Source of the DNA: Gramella sp. MAR_2010_147
GTDB taxonomy: Bacteria; Bacteroidota; Bacteroidia; Flavobacteriales; Flavobacteriaceae
Length of the DNA: 64,000 nt
Reading direction: 5' to 3'
NCBI RefSeq assembly: GCF_900105135.1
Contig: NZ_LT629741.1
Coordinates: 1,240,001 to 1,304,000, forward strand
The position numbers and the translations under genes are program-made. Every line of letters starts with the position of its first letter. Position 1 is the stretch's first letter. Under the pieces are notes generated by a model. It was not told where the DNA came from and searched no databases. It saw only the letters and a list, made by a program, of their open reading frames with translations. This document shows, piece by piece, positions 28,301-36,659 of the stretch.

Positions 28301-29258
28301 GACCATAGATTCGCATAAATCTACTTTCAATATAAAATCTCCATATCTAAATAGTGAAGATATTAAAAAGTTCCTAGTAAATACTAGCAAGGATAAGGAC
28401 TCTGCTAAAAGTCAGAAATTAGAAGTTAAAAATCTTAAAGAAATTCTTAGCGATATCAATAACTCTTATTTCCCTTCAGCAAACATCGAGATCGATTCAT
28501 TAGTCTACAATAATCTTGCAGTGTCTGGATTTACCTCAAACATCGATTTTGACCAGGAAGGGACTATCAGGGTTTCAAACACTCAACTTCAATATTTTGG
28601 AGGTTCTATAAACCTGATGCTTGAAGCAGGTGTGAGCAGCCAGGACCTTCTGCCAGCAAAATTGAAGTTGAATGTTGAGAATATGGATCTTGAAAAATTA
28701 GTAAGAGATTTTGACTATTTTAATAATGAAGACTTGCGTAATGCCGAAAAAATTAGTGGAAATCTTGAGTTTAATTTAGATGCCGATGCATTTTTTGATG
28801 ATGAAGGTAAATTAAAAATGAATTCTGTTAATGGAAGTTTTCAGGTAGCAATAGAAGATCTCGCCATCTTTAACTTTAAACCAGTCATGGAAAGCGTTGT
28901 TCTTTTAAAGAAAGAGCGTTTTAAAAAATTACAGTTCAGACCTATCAAACAAACTTTCCAAGTGGTAAATGGTGAAATCATCATTCCACAAACGCAGATA
29001 CAATCTTCTGCCATACAGATTTTCGCCGAAGGTAAATTAAAACTTGGTGAATATGTAAACATCTGGCTATCCATCCCATGGAACAATATTTTAAAAAAAC
29101 GTGATGGGCTTATATTACCCGAAAAAGTATCTTTTGAAGACTCTGGATTAAAATTCTATCTACAATTAGTTCAGGATAAAAACGGAGAAAAAGACAAAAA
29201 ATCTAAGCTAAAAACTAAATTCAGGCTTGGAAAACGGAAACTGGAAAAAGAAAATTAA
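25317..29258 (+). CDS. AsmA-like outer-membrane biogenesis protein (1313 aa)
   Basis: The protein starts with a GTG, has a basic N-terminus and one membrane anchor (WLKRISLILAGLLLVPSFLF, residues 15-34), then a very long beta-rich periplasmic region. Repeated short segments of the AsmA type appear, such as GSLEIGDVDATFLGGFPNVG near residue 60 and the AsmA_2-like C-terminal part around MSVNGSFQVAIEDLAIFNF-type strands followed by QIFAEGKLKLGEYVNIWLSI. AsmA/TamB/YhdP-like proteins are thought to form grooves that move phospholipids between membranes. The next gene is tonB, another envelope gene. The C-terminus ends in a lysine-rich tail (KNGEKDKKSKLKTKFRLGKR). Confidence 0.85.
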   Translation: MKSQNKEHKKSSRKWLKRISLILAGLLLVPSFLFTIGWFNRDMLIDELQDWYRNNNNGSLEIGDVDATFLGGFPNVGFTIKDVYQTSFDTILDKNSSIFIKKAQVSISAIDVLSGEIAFRNIQIDHAEITSEVISEKSIAEYIRLKKQRQAASGSGLKLPGWLHPERTNFSLKDVSFIAKDTMLNKYFNLNIVQAKGRFRSKNEMITGVLNFKVMVNNLGFNTKKGSYINGAMITGSPEFILDREISTLDVSEFQLKIDDHLFETKADFDFTENSSYRFSLQNQETSFKKIKELLPDSLSAKLSNYEILEPISTELKLDGKFLYGDIPNINGSFSAENNIIRVGDSIQLNKVRLSGYLTNHLNQDSEIPKPSRRDIRVFFENLSGEIKDIEISANNSYYQSSAKASNFINANLKMSGSNETLARLLQNDNFNFIGGNFNLETHINGNIPSKHKLFNFATGRFSLNNTRVVLKRNNLQLPVDVVELRLDNENSVLEQLKIDLPNGDHLIFKGNIKNVSSILEDNPLIPAIAEVSLDSDKLNLNELIATAMEFIPSSEKANNELKTLHETFEAIYQKFQPRFKLNLRTIEYDSISFKNLIADVQLLDAETVRLNDLNFDYNNAKTELNGTLKIPKPDNSFEEPLYVNVKANSSGPMKVFQDLFNIELLDIKAGKYSFSGNVTGNISKFEQLLNNVKGDLKLVDTQFYYPKAAMDFDFDSLTVAIEDANINLERFLLEVDNHYPIALQSRITEFPGFLLDHVKSDGRVFIGMDAAFIDMDDWMKSLESIESNNENKTPKNRELAAIFNDIYKFNPEFTLKLDSLKYKKLVSNDISAKVYFKDNSTLKLDDLKIRYKNSEATIRGNIAAKVIEKARGNQNPFNFEFSAEAKGQSRDLNDLLKTVNFYLRSGDFKFDGSYKGEARDLKILNSNAQGDLSLGETMVDIEAAKIQVPIDSLHLVIKNNLATLVRLDVSLPGKSSIDITGEIDNFSNFINNEQTIDSHKSTFNIKSPYLNSEDIKKFLVNTSKDKDSAKSQKLEVKNLKEILSDINNSYFPSANIEIDSLVYNNLAVSGFTSNIDFDQEGTIRVSNTQLQYFGGSINLMLEAGVSSQDLLPAKLKLNVENMDLEKLVRDFDYFNNEDLRNAEKISGNLEFNLDADAFFDDEGKLKMNSVNGSFQVAIEDLAIFNFKPVMESVVLLKKERFKKLQFRPIKQTFQVVNGEIIIPQTQIQSSAIQIFAEGKLKLGEYVNIWLSIPWNNILKKRDGLILPEKVSFEDSGLKFYLQLVQDKNGEKDKKSKLKTKFRLGKRKLEKEN

Positions 29259-29450
29259 AATATTTTTCGAAAGTTTTTGATTTTTTTAGAGGAAAACCTG
29301 GTAAAATTACGACTAAACTAATGATTGATAATTCATTAGTCCCAAAAGACTTTTAGATAGCATTTTAAAGCCATAAAATCTCTTTAAATGATCTATGAGA
29401 GGTTTTAAAGGTATCTACATAGAAGCAGTGATAAACTTAAATTCTTTATC

Positions 29451-30194
29451 ATGCAGGTCAGGAAAAATCCTAAATCAGATCCAGGTCGTTATAGTCTGCT
29501 ATTTTTCCAGATAGGTTTAATAATTGTTCTTGTAATCACCTATTTGGGTATTGAATGGAAATTTGCTTTAAATGATTCTATAAATAGCTATGTAATTGCT
29601 TTACCCAGCATGAGGCTGGAAGAAATTCCTGTTACTGAAATAAAAGACCTTCCTCCTCCACTACCACCTCCACCACCGATTCCAGAAATTATAGAAGTAA
29701 TTCCTGACCATCTAAAGGTTGAAGAAACCGAAATTCAATCAACAGAAAGTAATCAGGAGGAAAAAATAGACATCCCGGAAGTGGTTGAGGTAGCTGAGAT
29801 AGTTGAAGAGAAAATTGAAGAAAAAGTAGAAGTAGTTCCTTTTGTTCTCATAGAAGAAGTACCACTTTTTCCTGGTTGTGAAAAAGAAGCCAATAATATT
29901 GCGAAGAAAAACTGCATGTCAGCTAAAATAAATGAGCTTGTTAAAAATGAATTTAATACAGGGCTGAGTGAAAAATTAAATCTATATGGTACTAACCGTA
30001 TTTATGTAATGTTCAGGATTGATAAAGATGGGAAAGTAACAGATATTCAAACCAGGGGACCTCACAGAGTACTGGAAGCAGAAGCCGAGCGTATTATAAA
30101 ACTTTTACCACAAATGAAACCCGGGAAACAAAGAAACATACCCGTGAGCGTTTCATATACGTTACCAATTACTTTTGAGGTAAAAGATTTTTAA
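29451..30194 (+). CDS. tonB: TonB-family energy transducer
   Basis: The 247-residue protein shows the TonB layout: short cytoplasmic N-terminus, one membrane segment (LLFFQIGLIIVLVITYLGI, residues 16-34), a proline run (DLPPPLPPPPPIPEI, about 66-80), an acidic Glu/Val-rich spacer, and a C-terminal TonB domain (RIYVMFRIDKDGKVTDIQTR and VSYTLPITFEVKDF). It carries proton-motive energy to TonB-dependent outer-membrane receptors. exbB and exbD are not adjacent. It ends at a bidirectional terminator shared with tRNA-Ser. Confidence 0.93.
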   Translation: MQVRKNPKSDPGRYSLLFFQIGLIIVLVITYLGIEWKFALNDSINSYVIALPSMRLEEIPVTEIKDLPPPLPPPPPIPEIIEVIPDHLKVEETEIQSTESNQEEKIDIPEVVEVAEIVEEKIEEKVEVVPFVLIEEVPLFPGCEKEANNIAKKNCMSAKINELVKNEFNTGLSEKLNLYGTNRIYVMFRIDKDGKVTDIQTRGPHRVLEAEAERIIKLLPQMKPGKQRNIPVSVSYTLPITFEVKDF

Positions 30195-30240
30195 AATTGG
30201 CAGCAGGTAAGATGAGTGATTACTTTCAATTTCAAACAAA

Positions 30241-30266
30241 AAACCCACAACTTAAGTTGTGGGTTT
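30241..30266. terminator. Bidirectional terminator between tonB and tRNA-Ser
   Basis: AAACCCACAACTT / AAGTTGTGGGTTT is a perfect 26-nt palindrome, A-rich on the left and T-rich on the right, so it can serve tonB on the plus strand and the tRNA on the minus strand. Confidence 0.88.
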
Positions 30267-30273
30267 CTTTTTG

Positions 30274-30358
30274 CGGAGAAAGAGGGATTCGAACCCCCGG
30301 AGGTGTGACCCTCAACAGTTTTCAAGACTGCCGCATTCGACCACTCTGCCATTTCTCC
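30274..30358 (-). tRNA. tRNA-Ser (UGA anticodon)
   Basis: The minus strand begins GGAGAAATGGCAGAGTGG and ends GGTTCGAATCCCTCTTTCTCCG, giving a 7-bp acceptor stem, a D-arm, a long class II variable arm and a TTCGAAT T-loop. The anticodon loop CTTGAAA places TGA at 30322-30324, reading UCA serine codons. The 3' CCA is not encoded (the sequence continues CAAAAAG), as is usual in this group. It appears to be a single gene, not part of an array. Confidence 0.96.
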
Positions 30359-30639
30359 TGAGTGCCTCATCAGCTATTTGCTGAATGCGGGTGCAAATAT
30401 AACAAGCTTTTTTAATTTACAACAACTAATTTCTCATCTTTTTTGAAGTAATTTTTATTGCTTTCAAAATCAATAGGTTTCAGCCTTGAAATTTCAACTA
30501 TTCCCAATCTTTCACTTATTATTTAAATCATAATTAAACCTTCCGGCATCATATACGTCTATATTTATGAATCTCTTATAATTTAATTAATATCAATCCG
30601 CTATATTGGCCACAATTACTTTAAAAATTTAATTTCAAA

Positions 30640-31665
30640 ATGAAACAAATATTGCTTTTAGCTATTCCGGCTATTTTAGTCGCGTGTAGTGCACAAAATA
30701 AAAAGATTGAAAATGCAGATCCTATGGAGTATGCGAATACTATCACTGCTTCAGAACTCAAAGAACATCTGTACACTTTCGCAAGTGACGAATTTGAGGG
30801 GCGTGAAACTGGTGAACCCGGACAAAAGAAAGCGGCTGAATACCTAAAAAATGAATATAAAAGTTTAAATCTTCCTTCTCCAATTGGTGGAGACGACTAT
30901 TACCAGGAAGTTCCAACAAACTACTTTAAGAGGGGAAAAGTAAAACCTACAGAAAATGTGGTTGCTTTTTTAAAAGGTTCTGAAAAACCAGACGAGATCC
31001 TGGTAATTTCTTCTCACTATGATCACGTGGGAATAGACGACCAGGGAAGGATTTATAATGGTGCTGATGATGATGGATCTGGTACTGTTGGTGTTCTTGA
31101 AATTGCCGAGGCTTTTGTTCAGGCTAAAAAAGATGGTTATACTCCAAAGAGATCCATTCTTTTCCTTAATGTAACCGGTGAAGAAAAAGGCCTGGTGGGA
31201 TCGAAATATTATACTGATAACCCTATTTTTCCTTTGGAAAATACGGTTGTAGATCTAAACATAGATATGATAGGCAGAATAGATCCAGCACATGAAGGAA
31301 ATGATAATTATGTGTACCTAATTGGAAGCGATAAATTGAGTACAGATCTTCATCAGTTAAGTGAAAAGGTGAATGCTAAGTACACAAAACTGGATCTTGA
31401 TTATAAATACAATGATGAAAATGATCCAAACCGTTTCTATTATAGAAGTGATCACTACAATTTTGCGAAGAACAATATCCCGATTATCTTCTATTTCAAT
31501 GGAACGCATGCAGATTATCACAAGCATACAGATACTCCTGAAAAGATTGAGTATGATCTCTTAGCAAAAAGGACTCAGTTAGTGTTCTTAACTGCCTGGG
31601 AGATTGCTAATCGTGATGCCAGACTGGTAGTTGATAAAGCTGAAGATACTGCCGCTAAAAAGTAA
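30640..31665 (+). CDS. M28-family zinc aminopeptidase, lipoprotein
   Basis: The 341-residue protein has a lipoprotein signal (LLLAIPAILVACSAQ, lipobox Cys near residue 16). The M28 metal ligands are in SSHYDHVGI (His), NGADDDGSGTVG (Asp), LNVTGEEKGLVGSKYY (catalytic and metal Glu), NIDMIGRID (Asp) and ADYHKHTDTPEKI (His). It would remove N-terminal amino acids from peptides in the periplasm or at the cell surface. It has its own terminator at 31692. Confidence 0.93.
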   Translation: MKQILLLAIPAILVACSAQNKKIENADPMEYANTITASELKEHLYTFASDEFEGRETGEPGQKKAAEYLKNEYKSLNLPSPIGGDDYYQEVPTNYFKRGKVKPTENVVAFLKGSEKPDEILVISSHYDHVGIDDQGRIYNGADDDGSGTVGVLEIAEAFVQAKKDGYTPKRSILFLNVTGEEKGLVGSKYYTDNPIFPLENTVVDLNIDMIGRIDPAHEGNDNYVYLIGSDKLSTDLHQLSEKVNAKYTKLDLDYKYNDENDPNRFYYRSDHYNFAKNNIPIIFYFNGTHADYHKHTDTPEKIEYDLLAKRTQLVFLTAWEIANRDARLVVDKAEDTAAKK

Positions 31666-31691
31666 CTGATTTGTTTTACTGAAAATACCAT

Positions 31692-31719
31692 AGCCTCGTT
31701 TAACAACGGGGCTTTTTTG
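31692..31719 (+). terminator. Intrinsic terminator after the M28 peptidase
   Basis: AGCCTCGTT / AACGGGGCT (9 bp with one G-T pair) with a TAAC loop is followed by six T. Confidence 0.88.
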
Positions 31720-31759
31720 ATATTAATTCAGAATGTAAAGATCAGGATCATATCAAGAC

Positions 31760-31790
31760 AGATTTCTCAGTCGCATCGCTGCTTCAAAAT
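31760..31790. repeat. Dispersed repeat, AGATTTCTCAGTCGC family
   Basis: The unit shares the 15-bp core AGATTTCTCAGTCGC (31760-31774) exactly with the copy at 34590-34604 and ends in a degenerate CAAAATG part. Confidence 0.6.
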
Positions 31791-31823
31791 GCTAACTGTC
31801 AATTATTGATTCTCATTTATCAA

Positions 31824-32465
31824 CTAGTTCTTATCTTCCAGAAGCGGAACAAATCTAAAGGCTCCAAACTCCTTTTTATCAAATTCCTTTGTGGACTTTC
31901 TAATGAACAAAGTCATTGTTTGCACATCAGTGCCAACGGGAATCACTAGCCTGCCTCCTACTTTTAACTGACTCAAGAGATCCCTGGGAACTTCCGGTGC
32001 TCCGGCTGTTACTATAATTTTCTCATAAGGGGCATATTCCGGAATTCCTTTATATCCATCTCCAAAACTTAAATATTTTGGTCTATATCCCAATTTTGAA
32101 AGAAAGCTTTTTGTCTTTTTATAGAGTTCACGCTGGCGTTCAACACTATATACTTTCGCCCCCAACAGGCAAAGAACTGCCGTTTGATAACCACTTCCGG
32201 TACCTACCTCCAAAACCTTATCCCCTTTCTTGATCTCTAAAAGTTCAGATTGGAATGCGACCGTATAGGGTTGAGATATCGTTTGATCTGCGGCAATAGG
32301 AAATGCTTTATCCTGATAGGCATGATCTTCAAAACTACTATCCATAAAGAGATGCCGCGGAATCTTTCCAATGGCGGCCAGCACCTTCTCATTGGTAATC
32401 CCTTTCTTTTTTACGGTTTTTACCAGCTGCTGCCTTTTACCCTGATGCCTATAAGTATCCTTCAA
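31824..32465 (-). CDS. pcm: Protein-L-isoaspartate O-methyltransferase
   Basis: The 213-residue protein has the Pcm/PIMT N-terminus (KVLAAIGKIPRHLFM), AFPIAADQTISQPYTVAFQ, and SAM motif I KVLEVGTGSGYQTAVL, with later LLSQLKVGGRLVIPVG. It methylates L-isoaspartyl residues in damaged proteins using S-adenosylmethionine, initiating repair, in the cytoplasm. The length is standard. It diverges from the oxidoreductase to the right. Confidence 0.94.
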   Translation of the reverse strand: MKDTYRHQGKRQQLVKTVKKKGITNEKVLAAIGKIPRHLFMDSSFEDHAYQDKAFPIAADQTISQPYTVAFQSELLEIKKGDKVLEVGTGSGYQTAVLCLLGAKVYSVERQRELYKKTKSFLSKLGYRPKYLSFGDGYKGIPEYAPYEKIIVTAGAPEVPRDLLSQLKVGGRLVIPVGTDVQTMTLFIRKSTKEFDKKEFGAFRFVPLLEDKN

Positions 32466-32576
32466 GTCGTATGTGCTTTTTTCAGGTTATAAAATTAGGC
32501 AAAGTAGCCGATTTATCCCAAGTAAAAGGCTCCCGGGATTTGGCCTAATTTTATAAAGTATTTAATATCAAAATGC

Positions 32577-32584
32577 TATTTTTG
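32577..32584 (+). promoter_or_regulatory. TAnnTTTG -7 box for the Gfo/Idh/MocA gene
   Basis: TATTTTTG matches the consensus, 16 nt upstream of the ATG at 32601. Confidence 0.45.
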
Positions 32585-32600
32585 TGAAAAATGCAAAAAT

Positions 32601-33566
32601 ATGCTGAAAGCAGGAGTGCTGGGTGCAGGTCATCTGGGAAAAATTCATCTCAAATTACTTAACCAGTCTGAAGAATTTGAATTGATCGGGTTTTATGATG
32701 CTGATAAGAAGAATGCTGAAAAAGTAGCTGAAGAGTTTGGCTATAAAATGTATACCGATCTTGACACACTTATTGCTGAAGCCGATATGATAGATGTTGT
32801 CACTCCTACCCTGGCACATTTTGATGTTGCAAAAAAGGTGATTTCAGCAGGAAAACATCTTTTTATTGAAAAACCAATCACCAATACCTACGAGGAGGCA
32901 GAGGTTCTTATAGAACTCGCTAAAAAGCATAAAGTAAAAGGTCAGGTAGGGCACGTTGAAAGATTTAACCCTGCATTCCAGGCGGTTGCACATCGCATAG
33001 AAAGCCCCATGTTTATTGAAGCTCACCGGTTGGCAGAATTCAATCCGCGTGGAACAGATGTTCCCGTAGTCCTGGATCTCATGATCCATGATATAGACGC
33101 CGTGATGAGCGTTGTAAAATCTAATGTTAAGAAGATCAATGCAAGCGGAGTTTCAGTGATAAGTGAGACTCCAGATATCGCCAATGCGAGAATTGAATTT
33201 GAAAACGGTTGTGTAGCAAATTTAACCGCGAGCCGTATCTCGATGAAGAATATGAGAAAATCCAGATTTTTTCAGCGGGACGCATACATTTCAGTAGATT
33301 TTCTAGAAAAAAAATGTGAGGTTGTTAAGATGAAAGACGCACCTGAAAATCCTGATGATTTCGCCATGATCCTTCAAAATGCCGAAGGAATTAAAAAACA
33401 GATCTATTTTGACAATCCTGATGTTTCGGCAAACAATGCGATCCTGGAAGAGCTGGAAAGCTTTGCCGATGCTATAAATAATGATAAAGAACCTGTAGTA
33501 ACCATGCAACAGGCAGCAAATGCCCTTAAAGTGGCTAACCAGGTGATCGCAAATTTTAATGTCTAA
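32601..33566 (+). CDS. Gfo/Idh/MocA-family oxidoreductase
   Basis: The 321-residue protein begins with a Rossmann turn GVLGAGHLGKIHLKLL, followed by the family hallmark EKPITNTYEEAEVLIELAKK near residue 92 and GQVGHVERFNPA. These enzymes oxidise or reduce sugars or inositols with NAD(P) in the cytoplasm. The substrate is not readable. An extra repeat-rich intergenic stretch separates it from the next gene. Confidence 0.9.
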   Translation: MLKAGVLGAGHLGKIHLKLLNQSEEFELIGFYDADKKNAEKVAEEFGYKMYTDLDTLIAEADMIDVVTPTLAHFDVAKKVISAGKHLFIEKPITNTYEEAEVLIELAKKHKVKGQVGHVERFNPAFQAVAHRIESPMFIEAHRLAEFNPRGTDVPVVLDLMIHDIDAVMSVVKSNVKKINASGVSVISETPDIANARIEFENGCVANLTASRISMKNMRKSRFFQRDAYISVDFLEKKCEVVKMKDAPENPDDFAMILQNAEGIKKQIYFDNPDVSANNAILEELESFADAINNDKEPVVTMQQAANALKVANQVIANFNV

Positions 33567-33597
33567 TACAAACTCTAAAACTTTAATAGATAGTTTG

Positions 33598-33650
33598 AAG
33601 CTGAACTTGTTTTAGCTTCTCAACAAATCCTGAAACAAGTTCAGGATGAT
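33598..33650. repeat. Inverted pair of dispersed palindromic repeats
   Basis: Two arms face each other: AAGCTGAACTTGTTTTAGCTT at left and TCCTGAAACAAGTTCAGGA at right. Each is a hairpin with different but paired stem bases (AGC/GCT against TCC/GGA), belonging to the family also seen at 2128 and 59501. Confidence 0.7.
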
Positions 33651-33679
33651 ATTTTTTAAAGTCTAAAAAACTCTTACAA

Positions 33680-34570
33680 ATGAAAAATATTGCAGTTATA
33701 GGAGCCGGTACCATGGGTAATGGAATCGCGCATACATTCGCTCAAAGTGGCTATAATGTTCAACTCATCGATATCTCAGAAGAAAGTCTGAAAAAAGGCA
33801 TGGACACCATTTCTAAAAACCTGGACCGTATGGTCTCTAAGGAAAAGATTTCTGAAGATGAAAAGCAATCTACCCTTGGAAATATTACCACATATACAGA
33901 TATTTCCGAAGGCGTTGGGAAGGCAGATCTTGTTGTAGAAGCAGCTACAGAAAACACTGAATTAAAATTGAAGATCTTCAGACATCTGGATCAGCAAACT
34001 TCAGCAGATACTATTCTTGCATCCAATACCTCTTCCATTTCTATCACTCAAATCGCTTCTTCAGTTTCTAATCCCGAGAGAGTGATCGGCATGCATTTTA
34101 TGAATCCTGTACCAATCATGAAATTGGTAGAGATCATTAGAGGTTACAATACTTCAGATGAGGTTACAAGTAAGATCATGCAACTTTCAGAAAAACTGAA
34201 TAAAGTTCCTGTTGAAGTAAATGATTATCCAGGTTTTGTTGCAAACAGGATCCTTATGCCTATGATCAACGAAGCAATTGAAACACTTTATAATGGTGTT
34301 GCTGGCGTTTACGAAATAGACACCGTGATGAAACTTGGAATGGCTCATCCAATGGGACCGCTTCAATTGGCAGATTTTATTGGACTCGATGTTTGCCATT
34401 CTATTCTTGAAGTGATGTACGACGGATTCAAAAATCCGAAATACGCACCTTGTCCGCTATTAACCAATATGGTTAGAGCCGGAAAGATTGGAGTGAAATC
34501 TGGTGAAGGATTCTATGATTATTCTGAAAGCAGAAAAGCTGAAAAAGTTTCTTCCCAGTTTAGTAGTTAA
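33680..34570 (+). CDS. 3-hydroxybutyryl-CoA dehydrogenase
   Basis: The 296-residue protein has NAD site GAGTMGNGIAHTFAQSG, the catalytic His in MHFMNPVPIMKLVEII near residue 142, and PGFVANRILMPMINEAI then MKLGMAHPMGPLQLADFIGL of the C-terminal helical domain. It reversibly oxidises 3-hydroxybutyryl-CoA to acetoacetyl-CoA, in fatty-acid or polyhydroxybutyrate-type metabolism. No thiolase or crotonase gene is adjacent, so the exact pathway is not fixed by context. Confidence 0.93.
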   Translation: MKNIAVIGAGTMGNGIAHTFAQSGYNVQLIDISEESLKKGMDTISKNLDRMVSKEKISEDEKQSTLGNITTYTDISEGVGKADLVVEAATENTELKLKIFRHLDQQTSADTILASNTSSISITQIASSVSNPERVIGMHFMNPVPIMKLVEIIRGYNTSDEVTSKIMQLSEKLNKVPVEVNDYPGFVANRILMPMINEAIETLYNGVAGVYEIDTVMKLGMAHPMGPLQLADFIGLDVCHSILEVMYDGFKNPKYAPCPLLTNMVRAGKIGVKSGEGFYDYSESRKAEKVSSQFSS

Positions 34571-34588
34571 TATTGAGATTTTAGACCT

Positions 34589-34660
34589 CAGATTTCTCAG
34601 TCGCTTTGCTTGTTCGGAATGATAAATATCCGGCCATTTCGACCGAGAGGAGAAATATCT
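34589..34660. repeat. Inverted pair of the AGATTTCTC / GAGAAATATC repeat family
   Basis: The left arm AGATTTCTCAGTCGC (34590-34604) runs to CGGAATGAT; the right arm begins GGCCATTTCGACC and ends GGAGAAATATC. The ends are inverted complements, giving a two-arm element like repeats widely scattered in flavobacterial genomes. Confidence 0.65.
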
Positions 34661-34680
34661 TAAAATGAAATAGATTAATC

Positions 34681-35916
34681 TTGACAAAGATCCTTCCTTT
34701 TAAAGCAGTGAGACCAACCCGAGAATACGCCGGGTTGGTTGCATCGCGCTCTTACGAAGATTATAGTGAAGAGGAATTAAAAGCTCAACTGGAGTATAAT
34801 CCCTACACTTTTCTGCACATAATTAATCCAGGATACAAGTTCCAGCATGAAATAGGCGGTGATAAACGTTTTGGAATGGTAAAAAACCGTTACCTGGAAT
34901 TTAAGGAAGAGCATATTTTTAATCAGGATGAACAGGCCTGTTATTATATCTATAAGATTCAAACCAGGGAAGCTTCCTGTTGCGGAATTATTGCTGCGGC
35001 CAGTGCGGAAGATTATGAAAAGAATGTTATAAGACGTCATGAAGATACGATCGCTCATCGGGAAGAATTATTTAAAGAATACTTGAAGGTTGTTGGTTTT
35101 AATACCGAACCGGTACTGCTAACCTATCCAGACGATCCGGTGATCAATGATCTTTTAAAAGAAAGAATGGAATCCAGACCAGAATATGAATTTGCTACCG
35201 CAAATAAAGAAACTCATACTCTCTGGCTTATAGATGATCCCGAAAATATTGAAAAGATAAAAAATAGGTTCGGTAGTATGGAAAAACTCTATATCGCAGA
35301 TGGTCACCATCGCAGTGCCTCATCATGGTTACTGGCAAAAGAAAGCAGGGAAAATAATCCCGACCATACGGGGAAAGAAGCCTATAACTTTTTTATGACT
35401 TACCTCATTTCTGAAAGCAATTTGAGAATTTTTGAATTCAGCCGGCTTATAAAAGATCTTAACGGGCACTCCAAAGAAGAGTTTTTGATTTTGCTGGATG
35501 AATGGTTTAGAATAGAAAATCGCGGATTTGAAATCTATAAACCATCGAAAAAACATCATTTTAACATGTATCTGGATGGTGAATTCTACTCGCTTTATTT
35601 AAGAAAAACCAATTATAAGTTTACCGATTCTCTTAGCGAACTGGACTCTTACATACTTTTTGAAAAGATCCTGAAACCTCTACTTGGCATCGAGGACCTT
35701 CGATATGATAAGCGCATTGCTTATATTCATGGCCGCAATGATCTAATAGAATTAAAAACCCGTGTTGATAATGGGGAATTTGCTGTAGGCTTTGGAATGC
35801 TCCCCGCTGGAATTGAAGAAATAAAACAAATTGCAGATGAAAATTTGACCATGCCGCCAAAAAGTACTTATATTGAACCTAAGTTGCGAAGTGGTCTTAC
35901 GATTTACGAATTTTAA
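34681..35916 (+). CDS. DUF1015 family protein
   Basis: The 411-residue protein starts at a TTG, giving MTKILPFKAVRP, which matches the family N-terminus (...PFKAxRP). The DUF1015 hallmark LYIADGHHRSASSWLLA is near residue 205, with CGIIAAAS earlier and FGMLPAGIEEIKQIADE near the C-terminus. The family is widespread and its function is unknown. The gene lies in a same-strand run with yggS and the exonuclease gene. Confidence 0.88.
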   Translation: MTKILPFKAVRPTREYAGLVASRSYEDYSEEELKAQLEYNPYTFLHIINPGYKFQHEIGGDKRFGMVKNRYLEFKEEHIFNQDEQACYYIYKIQTREASCCGIIAAASAEDYEKNVIRRHEDTIAHREELFKEYLKVVGFNTEPVLLTYPDDPVINDLLKERMESRPEYEFATANKETHTLWLIDDPENIEKIKNRFGSMEKLYIADGHHRSASSWLLAKESRENNPDHTGKEAYNFFMTYLISESNLRIFEFSRLIKDLNGHSKEEFLILLDEWFRIENRGFEIYKPSKKHHFNMYLDGEFYSLYLRKTNYKFTDSLSELDSYILFEKILKPLLGIEDLRYDKRIAYIHGRNDLIELKTRVDNGEFAVGFGMLPAGIEEIKQIADENLTMPPKSTYIEPKLRSGLTIYEF

Positions 35917-35985
35917 ACACTTTTATTTAAGCGTAGCTCCCCTACAAAGCTTATTTAATCCTTAATTTAAAAGACAAAATAAAGG

Positions 35986-36645
35986 ATGGACATTTCTGAA
36001 AATATTAAAAAATACAAAAGCGAACTTCCTGAAAATGTGAAGCTCGTCGCCATTTCTAAAACTAAACCCAACGAAGATCTTATGAAGGCATATCATGCCG
36101 GCCAGCGTATTTTTGGTGAGAATAAGATCCAGGAGATGACCGATAAATGGGAAGAGCTACCTAAAGATATAGAATGGCACATGGTTGGCCATACACAGCG
36201 AAATAAGGTAAAATATATGGCTCCGTATGTTTCACTTATTCATGCGGTAGATAGTTTGAAACTTTTGAAAGAGGTCAATAAACGAGCAAAACAGAATGAA
36301 AGAACTATCAACTGCCTGCTCCAGATCAAAATTGCTGAAGAAGATTCAAAATTTGGAATAGATGCTGATGAAGTTAAAGAGATTCTAAATTCAGAAGCTT
36401 ACGCTAAAATGGAAAATGTAAAAGTAGTAGGTCTCATGGGAATGGCTACTTTTACCGATGATCAGGATCAGGTACGATCAGAATTCAAGCATTTGAAAAC
36501 TGTCTTTGATGAGTTCAGGGACCTTTATCCGGAACTCAAAGAACTTTCTATGGGGATGAGTGGGGATTATGAGATTGCCGTAGAATGTGGAACTACCATG
36601 GTACGAATAGGAAGTAGTATATTTGGCGAGAGGAATTATAATTAA
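35986..36645 (+). CDS. yggS: YggS-family PLP homeostasis protein
   Basis: The 219-residue protein has a fold-type III PLP barrel: KLVAISKTKPNEDL with the PLP lysine near residue 26, RIFGENKIQEM, EWHMVGHTQRNK, and the C-terminal SMGMSGDYEIAVECGTTMVRIGSSIFGER. YggS/PROSC proteins bind PLP and maintain vitamin B6 balance without known catalysis. The usual proC or divIVA neighbours are absent. Confidence 0.93.
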   Translation: MDISENIKKYKSELPENVKLVAISKTKPNEDLMKAYHAGQRIFGENKIQEMTDKWEELPKDIEWHMVGHTQRNKVKYMAPYVSLIHAVDSLKLLKEVNKRAKQNERTINCLLQIKIAEEDSKFGIDADEVKEILNSEAYAKMENVKVVGLMGMATFTDDQDQVRSEFKHLKTVFDEFRDLYPELKELSMGMSGDYEIAVECGTTMVRIGSSIFGERNYN

Positions 36646-36659
36646 AGAAGACAGAGTAT

